Assembly: GCA_000985875.1 (NCBI GenBank)
Contig: CCRI01000016.1
Location: 1-64,000, forward strand
Reading direction: 5' to 3'
Length of the DNA: 64,000 bases
Source: Neorhizobium galegae bv. officinalis
GTDB lineage: Bacteria; Pseudomonadota; Alphaproteobacteria; Rhizobiales; Rhizobiaceae
Shown here: piece by piece, positions 42,518-51,733 of the stretch
Numbering within the stretch: position 1 is the first letter of the stretch
How the letters are laid out: the number at the start of each line of letters is the position of its first letter
Made by a program: the position numbers and the translations under genes
Notes under the pieces: model-generated
What the model saw: the letters and a program-made list of their open reading frames with translations, nothing else
Databases searched by the model: none
What the model was told of the DNA's origin: nothing

Positions 42518-43738
42518 ATGGCGCGTGCCTTCCTGTTCGTTCTTGATTCATTCGGCGTGGGCGGCGCCCCGGATGCGGATGAGTATGGCGATCTGGGTTC
42601 CAACACGCTCGGACATATCGCGGAGTTCTGCGCCGCCGGCGTCGGTGATCGGGCGGGCCTGAGGGAGGGTCCGCTGCATCTGCCGAACATGTCGTCGCTC
42701 GGGCTTCTGGAAATCGCCAAACTTGCCAGCGGCGACTATCCCGCCGGCATGCCGATGCCGGAGCGGATCTTCGGCCTGCACGGCGCCGCCAACGAAATTT
42801 CCCGCGGCAAGGATACGCCGTCCGGCCATTGGGAAATCGCCGGGACACCCGTTATGTTCGACTGGGGTTATTTCCCGACCGAAGGCGAGGCCTTCTCTCC
42901 CGAACTGGTGGACGCCATCTGCCGCGAAGGCGACATTGCGGGCATTCTCGGCAACTGCCACGCATCCGGCACCGAGATCATCGCCCGGCTCGGGGAAGAG
43001 CACATCCGTACCGGAAAGCCGATCTGCTACACATCGACGGATTCCGTCTTCCAGATTGCCGCCCACGAGACCCATTTCGGGCTCGACCGGCTGCTCAGGC
43101 TCTGCGAAACCGTGCGGGTGCTGCTCGATCCGATGAATATCGGCCGGGTGATCGCGCGGCCCTTCCTCGGCGAAACGGCAGAGACGTTCCAGCGCACCGG
43201 CAATCGCCGCGACTTTTCCGTACCGCCGCCGGAACCGACATTGCTCGACCGGCTGATCCGGGGCGGCCGGTCGGTGCATGCGATCGGCAAGATCGGCGAC
43301 ATCTTTGCGCATCAGGGTGTTTCGCGCGTCATCAAGGCGGACGGCAATGCGGCGCTGATGGAGGCGACCCTCGCCGCCATGGACGAGGCGGCACTGGGGG
43401 ACCTCGTCTTCACCAATTTCGTCGATTTCGACATGCTCTTCGGCCATCGCCGCGACGTGCCGGGTTATGCCGCGGCGCTGGAAGCCTTCGACCGCTCCTT
43501 GCCGGACGTCCACCGGCGGCTCAAACCCGGCGATCTCGTCATTCTCACTGCCGATCATGGCTGCGACCCGACCTGGCGCGGCACCGACCACACCCGCGAG
43601 CGGGTGCCGGTCATGGCGTTCGGGCCGGGCATCCGCTCCCGCTCGATCGGGATCAGGTCAACCTACGCGGACATTGCGGAAACCATTGCCGCGCATCTCT
43701 CGATCCCGCTTGGGCCCAACGGATGGAGCTTCCTTTGA
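42518..43738 (+). CDS. deoB: Phosphopentomutase
   Basis: The 406-residue protein belongs to the alkaline phosphatase superfamily. DSFGVGG at residues 10-16 carries a metal-binding Asp, DTPSGHWE at 99-106 includes the phosphorylated Thr region, and LTADHGCDPTW near 340 carries further ligands. It interconverts (deoxy)ribose-1- and -5-phosphate, linking PunA/DeoA to DeoC. It heads deoB-add-upp on the plus strand. GGGTG lies shortly before the ATG. Confidence 0.96.
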   Translation: MARAFLFVLDSFGVGGAPDADEYGDLGSNTLGHIAEFCAAGVGDRAGLREGPLHLPNMSSLGLLEIAKLASGDYPAGMPMPERIFGLHGAANEISRGKDTPSGHWEIAGTPVMFDWGYFPTEGEAFSPELVDAICREGDIAGILGNCHASGTEIIARLGEEHIRTGKPICYTSTDSVFQIAAHETHFGLDRLLRLCETVRVLLDPMNIGRVIARPFLGETAETFQRTGNRRDFSVPPPEPTLLDRLIRGGRSVHAIGKIGDIFAHQGVSRVIKADGNAALMEATLAAMDEAALGDLVFTNFVDFDMLFGHRRDVPGYAAALEAFDRSLPDVHRRLKPGDLVILTADHGCDPTWRGTDHTRERVPVMAFGPGIRSRSIGIRSTYADIAETIAAHLSIPLGPNGWSFL

Positions 43739-44751
43739 CCAGACACCTCCTCAAGGCCGAGATCCATTGCCATATCGAAGGCGCCACGCCGCCGGCACTG
43801 GCGGCGCTCCAGGCAGAGAAATACGGCATCGATCCGAGCAAGGTGCTGCGCGACGGTGCCTATGTCTGGTCGGATTTTTCCGAATTCATCGTCTGCTACG
43901 ATGCGGTCGCCTCCCTGTTCAAAACCGCCGGCGACTACGCGCTGCTGACCGAGACCTATCTTCTGGAACTCGCCGCCGCCAACACGATCTACAGCGAGAT
44001 CATCGTTTCGCCCGACCATGGCGATCGGATCGGGCTCGGGGCGGATGCCTATCTCGCCGGCATCTGCGACGGCATCCATGCTGCACGCGAAAAGACCGGC
44101 ATCGAAGCGCGGATCATCGTCACCGGCGAACGGCATTTCGGCCCGGACCGGGTGGTCTCGGCGGCCGAATACGCCGCCCGTGCGAAAAACCCGCTGGTGA
44201 CCGGCTTCAACATGGCCGGCGAGGAACGCATGGGCCGCGTCGCAGACTATGCGCGCGCCTTCGATATCGCCCGCGATGCGGGGCTCGGGCTCACCATTCA
44301 TGCCGGCGAGGTCTGCGGTGCCTTCAGCGTCTCCGATGCACTCAATCTGGTGAAGCCTTCCCGGATCGGCCATGGCGTGCGGGCGATCGAGGATCCGGCA
44401 CTGGTGGAACGGCTTGTCGAGCTCGGCACCGTGCTGGAGGTCTGCCCCGGCTCGAACATCGCGCTGAACGTGTTTCCGGATTTCGACAGCCACCCGCTGA
44501 AACGCCTCAAGGCCGCCGGCGTGCGGGTCTGCATCAATTCCGACGACCCTCCCTTCTTCCATACCTCGCTCGCCCGCGAATACGATATCGCTTCGGCGAT
44601 CATGGGGATGCCGGATGACGAGATCGATGAGATGACGCGCACCGCGATCGAGGCTGCCTTCGTGGATGAAGAAACAAGAGCAAAGCTGATCGCCCGTTTC
44701 GACGCGCAGGGCGGGGTAGAGGCTGGGGATGAGGCGGCCAGGGGGGCCTGA
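43735..44751 (+). CDS. add: Adenosine deaminase
   Basis: The protein has the zinc-site HxH in AEIHCHIEG, then HAGE, IGHGV and NSDDPPFF, the full adenosine deaminase set. It converts adenosine and deoxyadenosine to inosine forms. I place the start at TTG 43735, which overlaps the deoB stop as TTGA and has GGATGGAG six bases upstream, giving 338 residues beginning TRHLLKAE; an in-frame ATG at 43723 would add four residues. Coupled to deoB. Confidence 0.93.
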   Translation: MTRHLLKAEIHCHIEGATPPALAALQAEKYGIDPSKVLRDGAYVWSDFSEFIVCYDAVASLFKTAGDYALLTETYLLELAAANTIYSEIIVSPDHGDRIGLGADAYLAGICDGIHAAREKTGIEARIIVTGERHFGPDRVVSAAEYAARAKNPLVTGFNMAGEERMGRVADYARAFDIARDAGLGLTIHAGEVCGAFSVSDALNLVKPSRIGHGVRAIEDPALVERLVELGTVLEVCPGSNIALNVFPDFDSHPLKRLKAAGVRVCINSDDPPFFHTSLAREYDIASAIMGMPDDEIDEMTRTAIEAAFVDEETRAKLIARFDAQGGVEAGDEAARGA

Positions 44752-44813
44752 CGGGTTGCGGAACCGGCCTTTTTCCTGAAAGAAGAAACAGGCAAACAGA
44801 AAAGGGGAAGCTC

Positions 44814-45443
44814 ATGGACGGCGTCACTGTCATCGATCATCCGCTGGTGCAGCACAAGCTGACGATCATGCGCAAGAAGGAAACCTCGACGGCGGGGTTC
44901 CGGCGGCTGCTCCGGGAAATCTCAATGCTGCTCTGCTACGAGGTGACCCGCGACCTCGAACTGACCATGGAAACGATCGAGACGCCGCTCGTCGAAATGC
45001 AGGCGCCGGTCGTCGAGGGCAAGAAGCTGGTCTTCGCTTCGATCCTGCGCGCCGGCAACGGGCTTCTCGAAGGGATGCTGGAACTGGTGCCTTCCGCCCG
45101 CGTCTCGCATATCGGCGTCTATCGCGACCACGAGACGCTGCAGCCGGTCGAATATTACTTCAAGGCGCCGGAAGATATCGCCGAACGGCTGATCATCGTC
45201 GTCGACCCGATGCTGGCGACCGGCAATTCCTCGATCGCCGCCGTGGACAAGCTCAAGGAACGCGGTGCGCACAACATCCGCTTCCTCTGCCTGCTGGCGG
45301 CCCCCGAGGGCATCGCAAACTTCCACGCAGCCCATCCGGATGTGAGGATCTACACGGCCTCGATCGACAGCCATCTCAACGAGAAGGGCTATATCGTGCC
45401 CGGTCTCGGCGACGCCGGCGACCGCATGTACGGTACGAAGTAA
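44814..45443 (+). CDS. upp: Uracil phosphoribosyltransferase
   Basis: The 209-residue enzyme has the PRPP-binding loop DPMLATGNS at residues 131-139 and the family end YIVPGLGDAGDRMYGTK. It turns uracil and PRPP into UMP in the cytosol and so recovers the base released by DeoA or a uridine phosphorylase. It is 62 bp after add and is followed by a terminator, closing the plus-strand salvage group. Confidence 0.97.
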   Translation: MDGVTVIDHPLVQHKLTIMRKKETSTAGFRRLLREISMLLCYEVTRDLELTMETIETPLVEMQAPVVEGKKLVFASILRAGNGLLEGMLELVPSARVSHIGVYRDHETLQPVEYYFKAPEDIAERLIIVVDPMLATGNSSIAAVDKLKERGAHNIRFLCLLAAPEGIANFHAAHPDVRIYTASIDSHLNEKGYIVPGLGDAGDRMYGTK

Positions 45444-45477
45444 GTAATTTAGAATTCACTTACCAAGCTTTAAAATG

Positions 45478-45510
45478 AACGGCCTGCGGAGATTTCGCGG
45501 GCCGTTTTCT
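45478..45510 (+). terminator. Intrinsic terminator after upp
   Basis: AACGGCCTGCG (45478-45488) pairs with CGCGGGCCGTT (45496-45506) with one mismatch, and TTTCTT follows. It lies 34 bp after the upp stop and overlaps a spurious upstream start of the next gene. Confidence 0.85.
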
Positions 45511-45567
45511 TATGGTTTGTCGGTTATGCAGGAAGCGGATGTCCGGTTTATGCCGAGAGGGTTGTTC

Positions 45568-46083
45568 ATGCTTCTGCGCACCGTCATTTTTGCAGCCGTT
45601 ACGGCGCTGCTGGCGACACAGATCCCCGCACTGATCCAGCGTGCCGATCATCCGTCGGCGGCGACTGTCGGGGTCGAGGCGCCGGCAAAGGCCATGCCGG
45701 TTTCTGTGACGTCCGGCAGCGTGACGCTGGAAGCGGATGGCCGCGGACACTTCAACGGCACGTTCCGAATGAACGGCAAGCCCGTCGACGGCCTCGTCGA
45801 CACGGGTGCGTCGCTGGTGGCGATCAACGAGAGCACGGCGCGCAAGCTGGGCTACAGCGCCAACGGCCTGGACTTCCGCTACACGGTCAATACCGCCAAT
45901 GGCGGCACCGAGGCGGCGCATGTGGTCCTCGACCGGGTCGAGATCGGCGGCGTTCGCGTCAAGGACGTCGACGCGTTCGTGCTGCGCGACAAGGCGCTGA
46001 CCGGCACCCTGGTCGGCATGAGCTTTCTCAAGAAGCTGAAATCCTTCCAGGTGGAAGGCGGGAACCTGAAGCTGATCCAGTGA
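45568..46083 (+). CDS. Retropepsin-like aspartic protease, TIGR02281-type
   Basis: The 171-residue protein has an N-terminal membrane anchor or signal (residues 1-23) and a single retropepsin-like domain with LVDTGAS at 76-82, where Asp78 is the catalytic residue, and DALVG-like end LTGTLVGMSFLKKLKSF. One domain has one Asp, so it would work as a dimer in the periplasm. GAGG stands seven bases before the ATG at 45568; an earlier frame begins inside the upp terminator. The stop abuts the deoA stop exactly. The substrate is unknown. Confidence 0.85.
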   Translation: MLLRTVIFAAVTALLATQIPALIQRADHPSAATVGVEAPAKAMPVSVTSGSVTLEADGRGHFNGTFRMNGKPVDGLVDTGASLVAINESTARKLGYSANGLDFRYTVNTANGGTEAAHVVLDRVEIGGVRVKDVDAFVLRDKALTGTLVGMSFLKKLKSFQVEGGNLKLIQ

Positions 46084-47394
46084 TCAGCCGATGCGCTTCA
46101 AGATGACCGGCGTGGCTGCGGGCGGAACGTCTGAGACCGTATAGAAACGCGCGACATCCTCGGCAATCCGTCTGGCATCCTCTTCAGTTCCGGCATGCAC
46201 CATGGCGATCGGCTCACCTTCCGACACCTGGCTCCCGAGGGGCAGCAGTTCGCTGATACCGACGCGATGATCGATCGGATCCGCCGCGCGTTTACGGCCT
46301 CCGCCGAGCTCGACCACGGCAAGGCCGATGGCGCGGGTCTCGCAGGCGGCAAGGTATCCATCGCGCGGAGCCGGCACGCGCAACCGGACGGGCGCGCGCT
46401 GCAGATAGACATCCGGCCGTTCGCAGAAATCCGCTGGTCCGCCGAGCGCATGGACCATGCGGGCGAAACGCTCCATCGCTTCGCCTGATGCCAGCGCCAT
46501 CCGCGCGGTTTCCTCGGCCTGTCCCGGATCGTTCGCAACGCCTGCCTGAACCAGCATTTCCGCCGCCTCCGCCAGGACGACGGTTTCCAGCCGCGTGCCG
46601 GCCTTAAGCCCCGCGAGGAAATCGAGACAATTGACGATTTCGAGCGCATTACCGGCCGCATCGGCGAGCGGCTGGTTCATGTCGGTGATGAGTGCCGCAG
46701 TCTTCACGCCGGCACCGTTCGCCACCTCGACCAGCGAGCGGGCCAGCGTCTCCGCCTCACCTAAGCTTTCCATGAAGGCGCCGTTGCCGACCTTCACGTC
46801 GAGCACGAGGCTGCCGAGCCCGGCCGCGAGCTTCTTGGAGAGGATGGAGGCGGTGATCAACGGTACGGATTCGACGGTGGCCGTCACGTCGCGGATGCCG
46901 TAGAGCCGGCGGTCGGCGGGGGCGAGATCGCTCGTCTGTCCGATAATGGCACAGCCGACCTCGTCGACGACCTTCCGGAACAAGGCCTCATCCGGCATCA
47001 CGTTGTAACCTGGAATCGACTGCAGCTTGTCGAGCGTGCCGCCGGTATGGCCAAGCCCGCGGCCGGAAATCATCGGAACCGCAAGGCCGCAGGCCGCCAC
47101 GATCGGGGCGAGCATCAGCGAGACATTGTCGCCCACGCCGCCTGTCGAATGTTTGTCCGCCACCGGGCGACCCAGGCTGTCCCAATTCAGCACTGTCCCG
47201 GAATCGCGCATGGCGAGAGTGAGCGCCACCGTCTCATCACGGGACATGCCCCGAAAGAAGACGGCCATGGCAAATGCGGCCGCCTGTCCCTCGGAGATTT
47301 CCTCGCTTGTCAGGGCCGCAATGAAGGCCGCGATCTCTTCGCCGGCGAGAACCTTTCCGTCGCGTTTGCGGCGGATGATTTCCTGCGGGATCAT
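46084..47394 (-). CDS. deoA: Thymidine phosphorylase
   Basis: The 436-residue enzyme has the pyrimidine-phosphorylase signature SLGRPVADKHSTGGVGD at about residues 73-89 and the normal three-domain length. It cleaves thymidine (and deoxyuridine) to base and deoxyribose-1-phosphate. It ends the minus-strand salvage operon, 4 bp after deoC, and its stop lies directly against that of the protease gene on the other strand. Confidence 0.96.
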   Translation of the reverse strand: MIPQEIIRRKRDGKVLAGEEIAAFIAALTSEEISEGQAAAFAMAVFFRGMSRDETVALTLAMRDSGTVLNWDSLGRPVADKHSTGGVGDNVSLMLAPIVAACGLAVPMISGRGLGHTGGTLDKLQSIPGYNVMPDEALFRKVVDEVGCAIIGQTSDLAPADRRLYGIRDVTATVESVPLITASILSKKLAAGLGSLVLDVKVGNGAFMESLGEAETLARSLVEVANGAGVKTAALITDMNQPLADAAGNALEIVNCLDFLAGLKAGTRLETVVLAEAAEMLVQAGVANDPGQAEETARMALASGEAMERFARMVHALGGPADFCERPDVYLQRAPVRLRVPAPRDGYLAACETRAIGLAVVELGGGRKRAADPIDHRVGISELLPLGSQVSEGEPIAMVHAGTEEDARRIAEDVARFYTVSDVPPAATPVILKRIG

Positions 47395-47398
47395 CCTG

Positions 47399-48169
47399 TC
47401 AGTAGCCGCTTGATGCGCGGACGGTGGTACCGCCGCTCAGCACGCCGAGAATATCGTCAAGCAGGCTGGATGCGCCGAAACGGAAAGTGGAGGGCATGAT
47501 CCAGTTGGGGGCCATGATCGTTTCGGCAAGCCGGAAGTAAAGATCGGCGTCTGCAACGGTCGATATCCCGCCGGCAGGCTTGAATCCGACCCGCTTCTTG
47601 GAATCCCGGATCGCCTGCAGCATGGTGTCGGCGGCCTCAAGCGTCGCATTGACGGCGACCTTGCCGGTCGAGGTCTTGATGAAATCGGCGCCGGCGGCGA
47701 TCGCCAGTTCGGAACCGCGACGGATCAGCGCGCTGTCCTTGAGCTCACCCGTCTCCAGGATCACCTTCAAGCAGGCATCGGGGCAGGCTGCGCGGACCGC
47801 CTCGACCATTTCGGTCACCGCCGCCTCGTCGCCCGCGAGCAGCTTGCGATAGGGAATGACCATGTCGATCTCGTCGGCGCCGTCTTCGATCGCCTGCCGC
47901 GTCTCTTCGATCACGGTCGCGACCGCCAAATCACCGGACGGAAAATTCACGACGGTCGCGATGCGTACAGGATGTTCAGGGCCCAAAATCTGGCGGGCAT
48001 GGGCGACGAAACGCGGCCAGATGCAGATTGCCGCCGTATTGCCATAGGGCGTCTGCGCCCGCAGGCACAGGTTTTCGATCGCGGCGTTGTCGCAGTCCTC
48101 GCGCAGGTTCGTCAGGTCGAGAAGCGATAGCGCGAAGGCTGCCGCCTCGCGCGGGCTCAAGAGTTCCAT
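47399..48169 (-). CDS. deoC: Deoxyribose-phosphate aldolase
   Basis: The 256-residue TIM-barrel aldolase has the Schiff-base Lys165 in FIKTSTGK and Asp102 in EIDMVI. It splits deoxyribose-5-phosphate into acetaldehyde and glyceraldehyde-3-phosphate. The ATG at 48169 has GGGAGG eight bases upstream and gives the E. coli-like length; the frame runs 42 codons further upstream without homology. It lies 212 bp after punA, with a hairpin between them. Confidence 0.95.
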   Translation of the reverse strand: MELLSPREAAAFALSLLDLTNLREDCDNAAIENLCLRAQTPYGNTAAICIWPRFVAHARQILGPEHPVRIATVVNFPSGDLAVATVIEETRQAIEDGADEIDMVIPYRKLLAGDEAAVTEMVEAVRAACPDACLKVILETGELKDSALIRRGSELAIAAGADFIKTSTGKVAVNATLEAADTMLQAIRDSKKRVGFKPAGGISTVADADLYFRLAETIMAPNWIMPSTFRFGASSLLDDILGVLSGGTTVRASSGY

Positions 48170-48191
48170 GTCGAATGCCTCCCCGGCTTGC

Positions 48192-48232
48192 TTACCGCAC
48201 CGTGCGCCTGTGGCGCGCCGGGGACGCGGTAA
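48192..48232 (-). other. Imperfect hairpin in the punA-deoC gap
   Basis: TTACCGC (48192-48198) and GCGGTAA (48226-48232) close a stem that holds an inner GTGCGCC/GGCGCGC pairing with one mismatch. There is no T tract. It may protect the deoC message or bind a regulator. Confidence 0.4.
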
Positions 48233-48381
48233 ATTCAAAGGCGACGCAGGTCCCGTCGAAATCTGTTCGACTTCCGGGTCAAGCGGCTCGCCCATATTTA
48301 TCGTTCAAACGATTAGATGCAAGCCGCACCCGGGCGACACATGGTCCCACGAGACGTATCCGATTGAAATATATCGTGCAA

Positions 48382-49170
48382 TCAGGCCAACATTTCTTTC
48401 AGGACGGCCCCCAGGCGCTGCCCGCCGACGGGGGCCATGTCCTTGGTTTCCGCGTGGCTGAGCTCCGCACCGGTCATGCCTGCGCCGAAATTGGTGATGA
48501 CCGACGCAGCCGCAACCTTGAGCCCGAAATACCGTGCCAGGATGACTTCCGGCACAGTCGACATGCCGACCGCATCGGCACCGAGGGTTCGCGCCATGCG
48601 GATTTCCGCCGGCGTCTCAAAGCTTGGTCCGGAGAACCACATGTAGACCCCGGAAAACAGCGGAATACCGCAACGGATCGCCGCATTGCGCATGTCGAGC
48701 GCAAGGTCTGCGTCATAGGCGGTGGTCATGCCGACAAAACGCCCGTCGCCTTCCTCGCCGATCAGCGGGTTCATGCCGGAATAGTTGATGTGGTCGGAAA
48801 TCTGCATCACCGAGCCCGGCGGCATGTCTTCGCGCAACGATCCGGCGGAGTTGGTAAGGATCAGCGACTGGACGCCGAGGCCCTTCATCACCTCGATCGG
48901 GAAGCGCATCACCTTGGCATCGCCGTGCTCGTAATAGTGAGCCCGTCCAGAGAGCATGATGACCGGCTGGGCTCCGAGATAACCGGCGACGATCTCACCC
49001 GCATGGCCGGTGACGCCGCTCACCGGAAAGCCCTCCAGCGCGCCATAGGGGATGCGGACGGCCTGCGTCACCTCGTTCACCAGCGAGCCGAGGCCGGAGC
49101 CGAGCACGATCGCGTGGCGCGGCATCAGGCCGTCCAGGCGCTCGACGAGCAGATCGATCACGTCCTTCAT
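48382..49170 (-). CDS. punA: Purine nucleoside phosphorylase
   Basis: The 262-residue protein is the trimeric, PNP/MTAP-type enzyme: IVLGSGLGSLV near residues 21-31, LTNSAGSLRED and GVYMWFSGPSFETPAEIRM in order. It phosphorolyses inosine and guanosine (and deoxy forms). It lies 10 bp after cdd. The family is about 270 residues long. With add it would turn adenosine into hypoxanthine. Confidence 0.95.
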   Translation of the reverse strand: MKDVIDLLVERLDGLMPRHAIVLGSGLGSLVNEVTQAVRIPYGALEGFPVSGVTGHAGEIVAGYLGAQPVIMLSGRAHYYEHGDAKVMRFPIEVMKGLGVQSLILTNSAGSLREDMPPGSVMQISDHINYSGMNPLIGEEGDGRFVGMTTAYDADLALDMRNAAIRCGIPLFSGVYMWFSGPSFETPAEIRMARTLGADAVGMSTVPEVILARYFGLKVAAASVITNFGAGMTGAELSHAETKDMAPVGGQRLGAVLKEMLA

Positions 49171-49180
49171 GTCTGCCTCC

Positions 49181-49573
49181 TCAGCCGATCACGTCGGTTT
49201 CGAAAGCAAAAGGCAGGAGTTCCGCCATGGAGACGGTCTTCTGCACGCCGAGATCGTCGCAGAGATAGATGCGCGTATCGGCGGAGGCGAATTCCGCGAT
49301 CTTCTGCCGGCAGCCACCGCAGGGCGAGCAGAGCGCCAGCTTTTCGGCGATCACCGCCAGTTCGACGATCTTTTTTCCCCCGCCCATGATCATCGCGCCG
49401 ATCGCCGTCGGCTCGGCGCACCACCCTTGAGGGAAGGAGATGTTCTCGATATTGGCGCCGAGATAGACTTGGCCGTCATCGGCGCGGATCGCCACACCCA
49501 CCGGGAATTTGGAATAGGGGGCATGGGCCTTGGCCATCGCGTCGCGGGCGGCTTCGAAAAGGTCGTGAGACAT
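49181..49573 (-). CDS. cdd: Cytidine deaminase
   Basis: The 130-residue enzyme is the short tetrameric type. Zinc ligands are Cys52 with the proton-shuttling Glu54 in CAEPTAIGAM and Cys85 and Cys88 in PCGGC. It turns (deoxy)cytidine into (deoxy)uridine. It begins 4 bp after the permease stop, so import and deamination are co-translated. Confidence 0.96.
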   Translation of the reverse strand: MSHDLFEAARDAMAKAHAPYSKFPVGVAIRADDGQVYLGANIENISFPQGWCAEPTAIGAMIMGGGKKIVELAVIAEKLALCSPCGGCRQKIAEFASADTRIYLCDDLGVQKTVSMAELLPFAFETDVIG

Positions 49574-49577
49574 CTGA

Positions 49578-50549
49578 TCAGCGCTCCTTGGTATAGGGCA
49601 CGCCGCCGGCCTTCGGCGGGCGAGCGGTGCCGATGAACCCGGCAAGCAATACGCAGGTGAGGATATAGGGCAGCGCCTGGAAGATCTGTACCGGCACCTC
49701 GCCGATCAGCGGCATCGATTTGCCCTGCATGAAATTGGCGAACGCATCGAGGAACCCGAAGAGCAGGCAGGCGAGCATGACCGGCACCGGCTTCCACTTG
49801 GCGAAGATCAGCGCCGCGAGCGCGATATAACCTTTGCCGGCCGACATGTTGTTGATGAAGGCCGCCGACTGGGCGATCGACAGATAGGTGCCTGCGAAAC
49901 CACAGAGGAACCCGGCGACGATCAGCGAGCGATAACGCATCCAGGCAACCGAAATGCCGGCGGTATCCACCGCACCCGGATTTTCACCCACGGCGCGCAG
50001 GCGCAGGCCGAAACGGGTGCGATAGAGGACCCACCAGGAGATCGGCACCATAAGGAAGGCAATGTAGGTGAGGATGTTGTTGCCGGAGATCACGTTGGCA
50101 TAAAGCGGGCCGATGATGGGCACGTCGCGCATCATGTCGGCGCCCGGCAGGACGATGGACGAGAAGCGGCCTTCGGGCGGAACCTGCCCCGTGCGTCCGC
50201 CCTGCCTGAACCATGCCTGGCCGAGCACGATCGTCAGACCGGCAGCCACGAAGTTCAGCGCCACGCCGGAGACGATCTGGTTGCCGCGATTGGTGATCGA
50301 GGCAAAGCCGTGCACGAACGAAAACACGATGGACACGCCGATGCCGCCGAGCAGGCCGAACCAGGCATTTCCGGTCCAGTAGGCAACACAGGCTGCCGCG
50401 AAGGCGGATGCCAGCATCTTGCCTTCCAGGCCGATATCGAAAATGCCGGCGCGTTCCGAAAAGAGGCCGGCAAGCGCCGTGAACAGGAGCGGGATCGAAA
50501 GGCGGACCGCCGAACCGAGGATGCTGATGAAAATATCGAAATAATCCAT
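49578..50549 (-). CDS. Nucleoside ABC transporter permease 2
   Basis: The 323-residue protein is a BPD_transp_2-type permease with about 8-9 hydrophobic segments and the start AGLFSERAGIFDIGLEGKML, typical of the BmpDEF/NupC-like second permease. It forms the channel with the permease encoded 4 bp upstream. The ATG at 50549 gives a normal start. Confidence 0.93.
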   Translation of the reverse strand: MDYFDIFISILGSAVRLSIPLLFTALAGLFSERAGIFDIGLEGKMLASAFAAACVAYWTGNAWFGLLGGIGVSIVFSFVHGFASITNRGNQIVSGVALNFVAAGLTIVLGQAWFRQGGRTGQVPPEGRFSSIVLPGADMMRDVPIIGPLYANVISGNNILTYIAFLMVPISWWVLYRTRFGLRLRAVGENPGAVDTAGISVAWMRYRSLIVAGFLCGFAGTYLSIAQSAAFINNMSAGKGYIALAALIFAKWKPVPVMLACLLFGFLDAFANFMQGKSMPLIGEVPVQIFQALPYILTCVLLAGFIGTARPPKAGGVPYTKER

Positions 50550-50553
50550 GAGC

Positions 50554-51657
50554 CTACTTCCCGGTGAGCTGCTGGTAGAGCCGGACGATGGACGGGCGCA
50601 GCATGTATTCCAGCGCACCGGCGAACAGGATCACCATGCCCTGGATGACGACGATCATGTCGCGCGTGATGCCCGGCATGTCGAAAGAGAGTTCAGCCCC
50701 GCCCTGATAGAGAATGCCGAAGAGCAGCGCAGCCAGGATGATGCCGGCCGGATGATTGCGGCCCATCAGCGAGACGGCGATGCCGACGAAACCGGCGCCC
50801 CCGACGAATTCGATCTGCAGGCGCGCGGAAGCACCCATGACCGGGTTCAGCGCCATCATGCCGGCAAGGCCGCCTGAGATCAGCATGGTGATCATGACGA
50901 TCCTGGAATAGCGGATGCCGGCGTAACTCGCAGCCGTCGGGCTGATGCCGAGCGTGCGCATTTCGTAACCGAGCTTCGTGCGCCAGATCAGTACCCAGAC
51001 CAGAAAGCACATGACCAGCGCGATCAGGAAGGAGAAGTTGAACGGGGCTGCGCCGATCTTGCCGCCGAACATGGCGATCAGCCAGTCGAGCTTGGGAAGC
51101 TGGCCGCCGGGCAGGAAGGTGCGGGTTTCCGGCGCCATCTTGCCCGGCACGATCAGCAGGCGCACCAGCATGTAGTTCATCAGCGACGAGACGATGAAAT
51201 TGAACATGATGGTGGTGATGACGATATGGCTGCCCCGCTTGGCCTGCAGCCAGGCGGGAATGGCGGCGCAGGCCGCGCCGAACAGCGCGGCGCCGATGAC
51301 AGCGAACGGCATGGTCACATACCACGGCACATAACTGTCCATGGCGAGCGCCACGAGCGCTGCGCCGAGACCACCGAGATAGGCCTGGCCTTCCGAACCG
51401 ATGTTGAACAGGCCGGCATGGATCGCGACCGCCACCGAAAGACCGGTGAAGATGAAGCTCGTCGTGTAGAACAGCGTGAAACCGATGCCCTCGCCACGGC
51501 CGAGTGCGCCGACCAGCAGCAATTGCAGCGCCTCGAACGGGCTTTCGCCGATCGCCCACACGACCAGACCGGAAAAGAAGAATGCCAGGATGAGATTGAG
51601 CAGCGGAATGAGGCCGTAATTGATCCAGGCGGGAAGCGGAACGGATGCGGTGCTCAT
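50554..51657 (-). CDS. Nucleoside ABC transporter permease 1
   Basis: The 367-residue permease has 8-10 hydrophobic segments and the motif AGLFNIGSEGQAYLGGLGAA (about residues 81-100), typical of the first permease of BMP-type nucleoside importers. It sits 76 bp after the ATPase gene. Confidence 0.93.
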   Translation of the reverse strand: MSTASVPLPAWINYGLIPLLNLILAFFFSGLVVWAIGESPFEALQLLLVGALGRGEGIGFTLFYTTSFIFTGLSVAVAIHAGLFNIGSEGQAYLGGLGAALVALAMDSYVPWYVTMPFAVIGAALFGAACAAIPAWLQAKRGSHIVITTIMFNFIVSSLMNYMLVRLLIVPGKMAPETRTFLPGGQLPKLDWLIAMFGGKIGAAPFNFSFLIALVMCFLVWVLIWRTKLGYEMRTLGISPTAASYAGIRYSRIVMITMLISGGLAGMMALNPVMGASARLQIEFVGGAGFVGIAVSLMGRNHPAGIILAALLFGILYQGGAELSFDMPGITRDMIVVIQGMVILFAGALEYMLRPSIVRLYQQLTGK

Positions 51658-51733
51658 GCCCCTGCCCTCGTCCGCCGTGCTGCCGCCGAAAGTTCAATCA
51701 TTCCATGCTCCGGATGGGTCATTGCTGAAAGCG

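Noticed and set aside
42829..43734. An N-terminal extension of adenosine deaminase through deoB
   Set aside because: The extra 300 codons are an off-frame reading of deoB; the true start is at the deoB stop.
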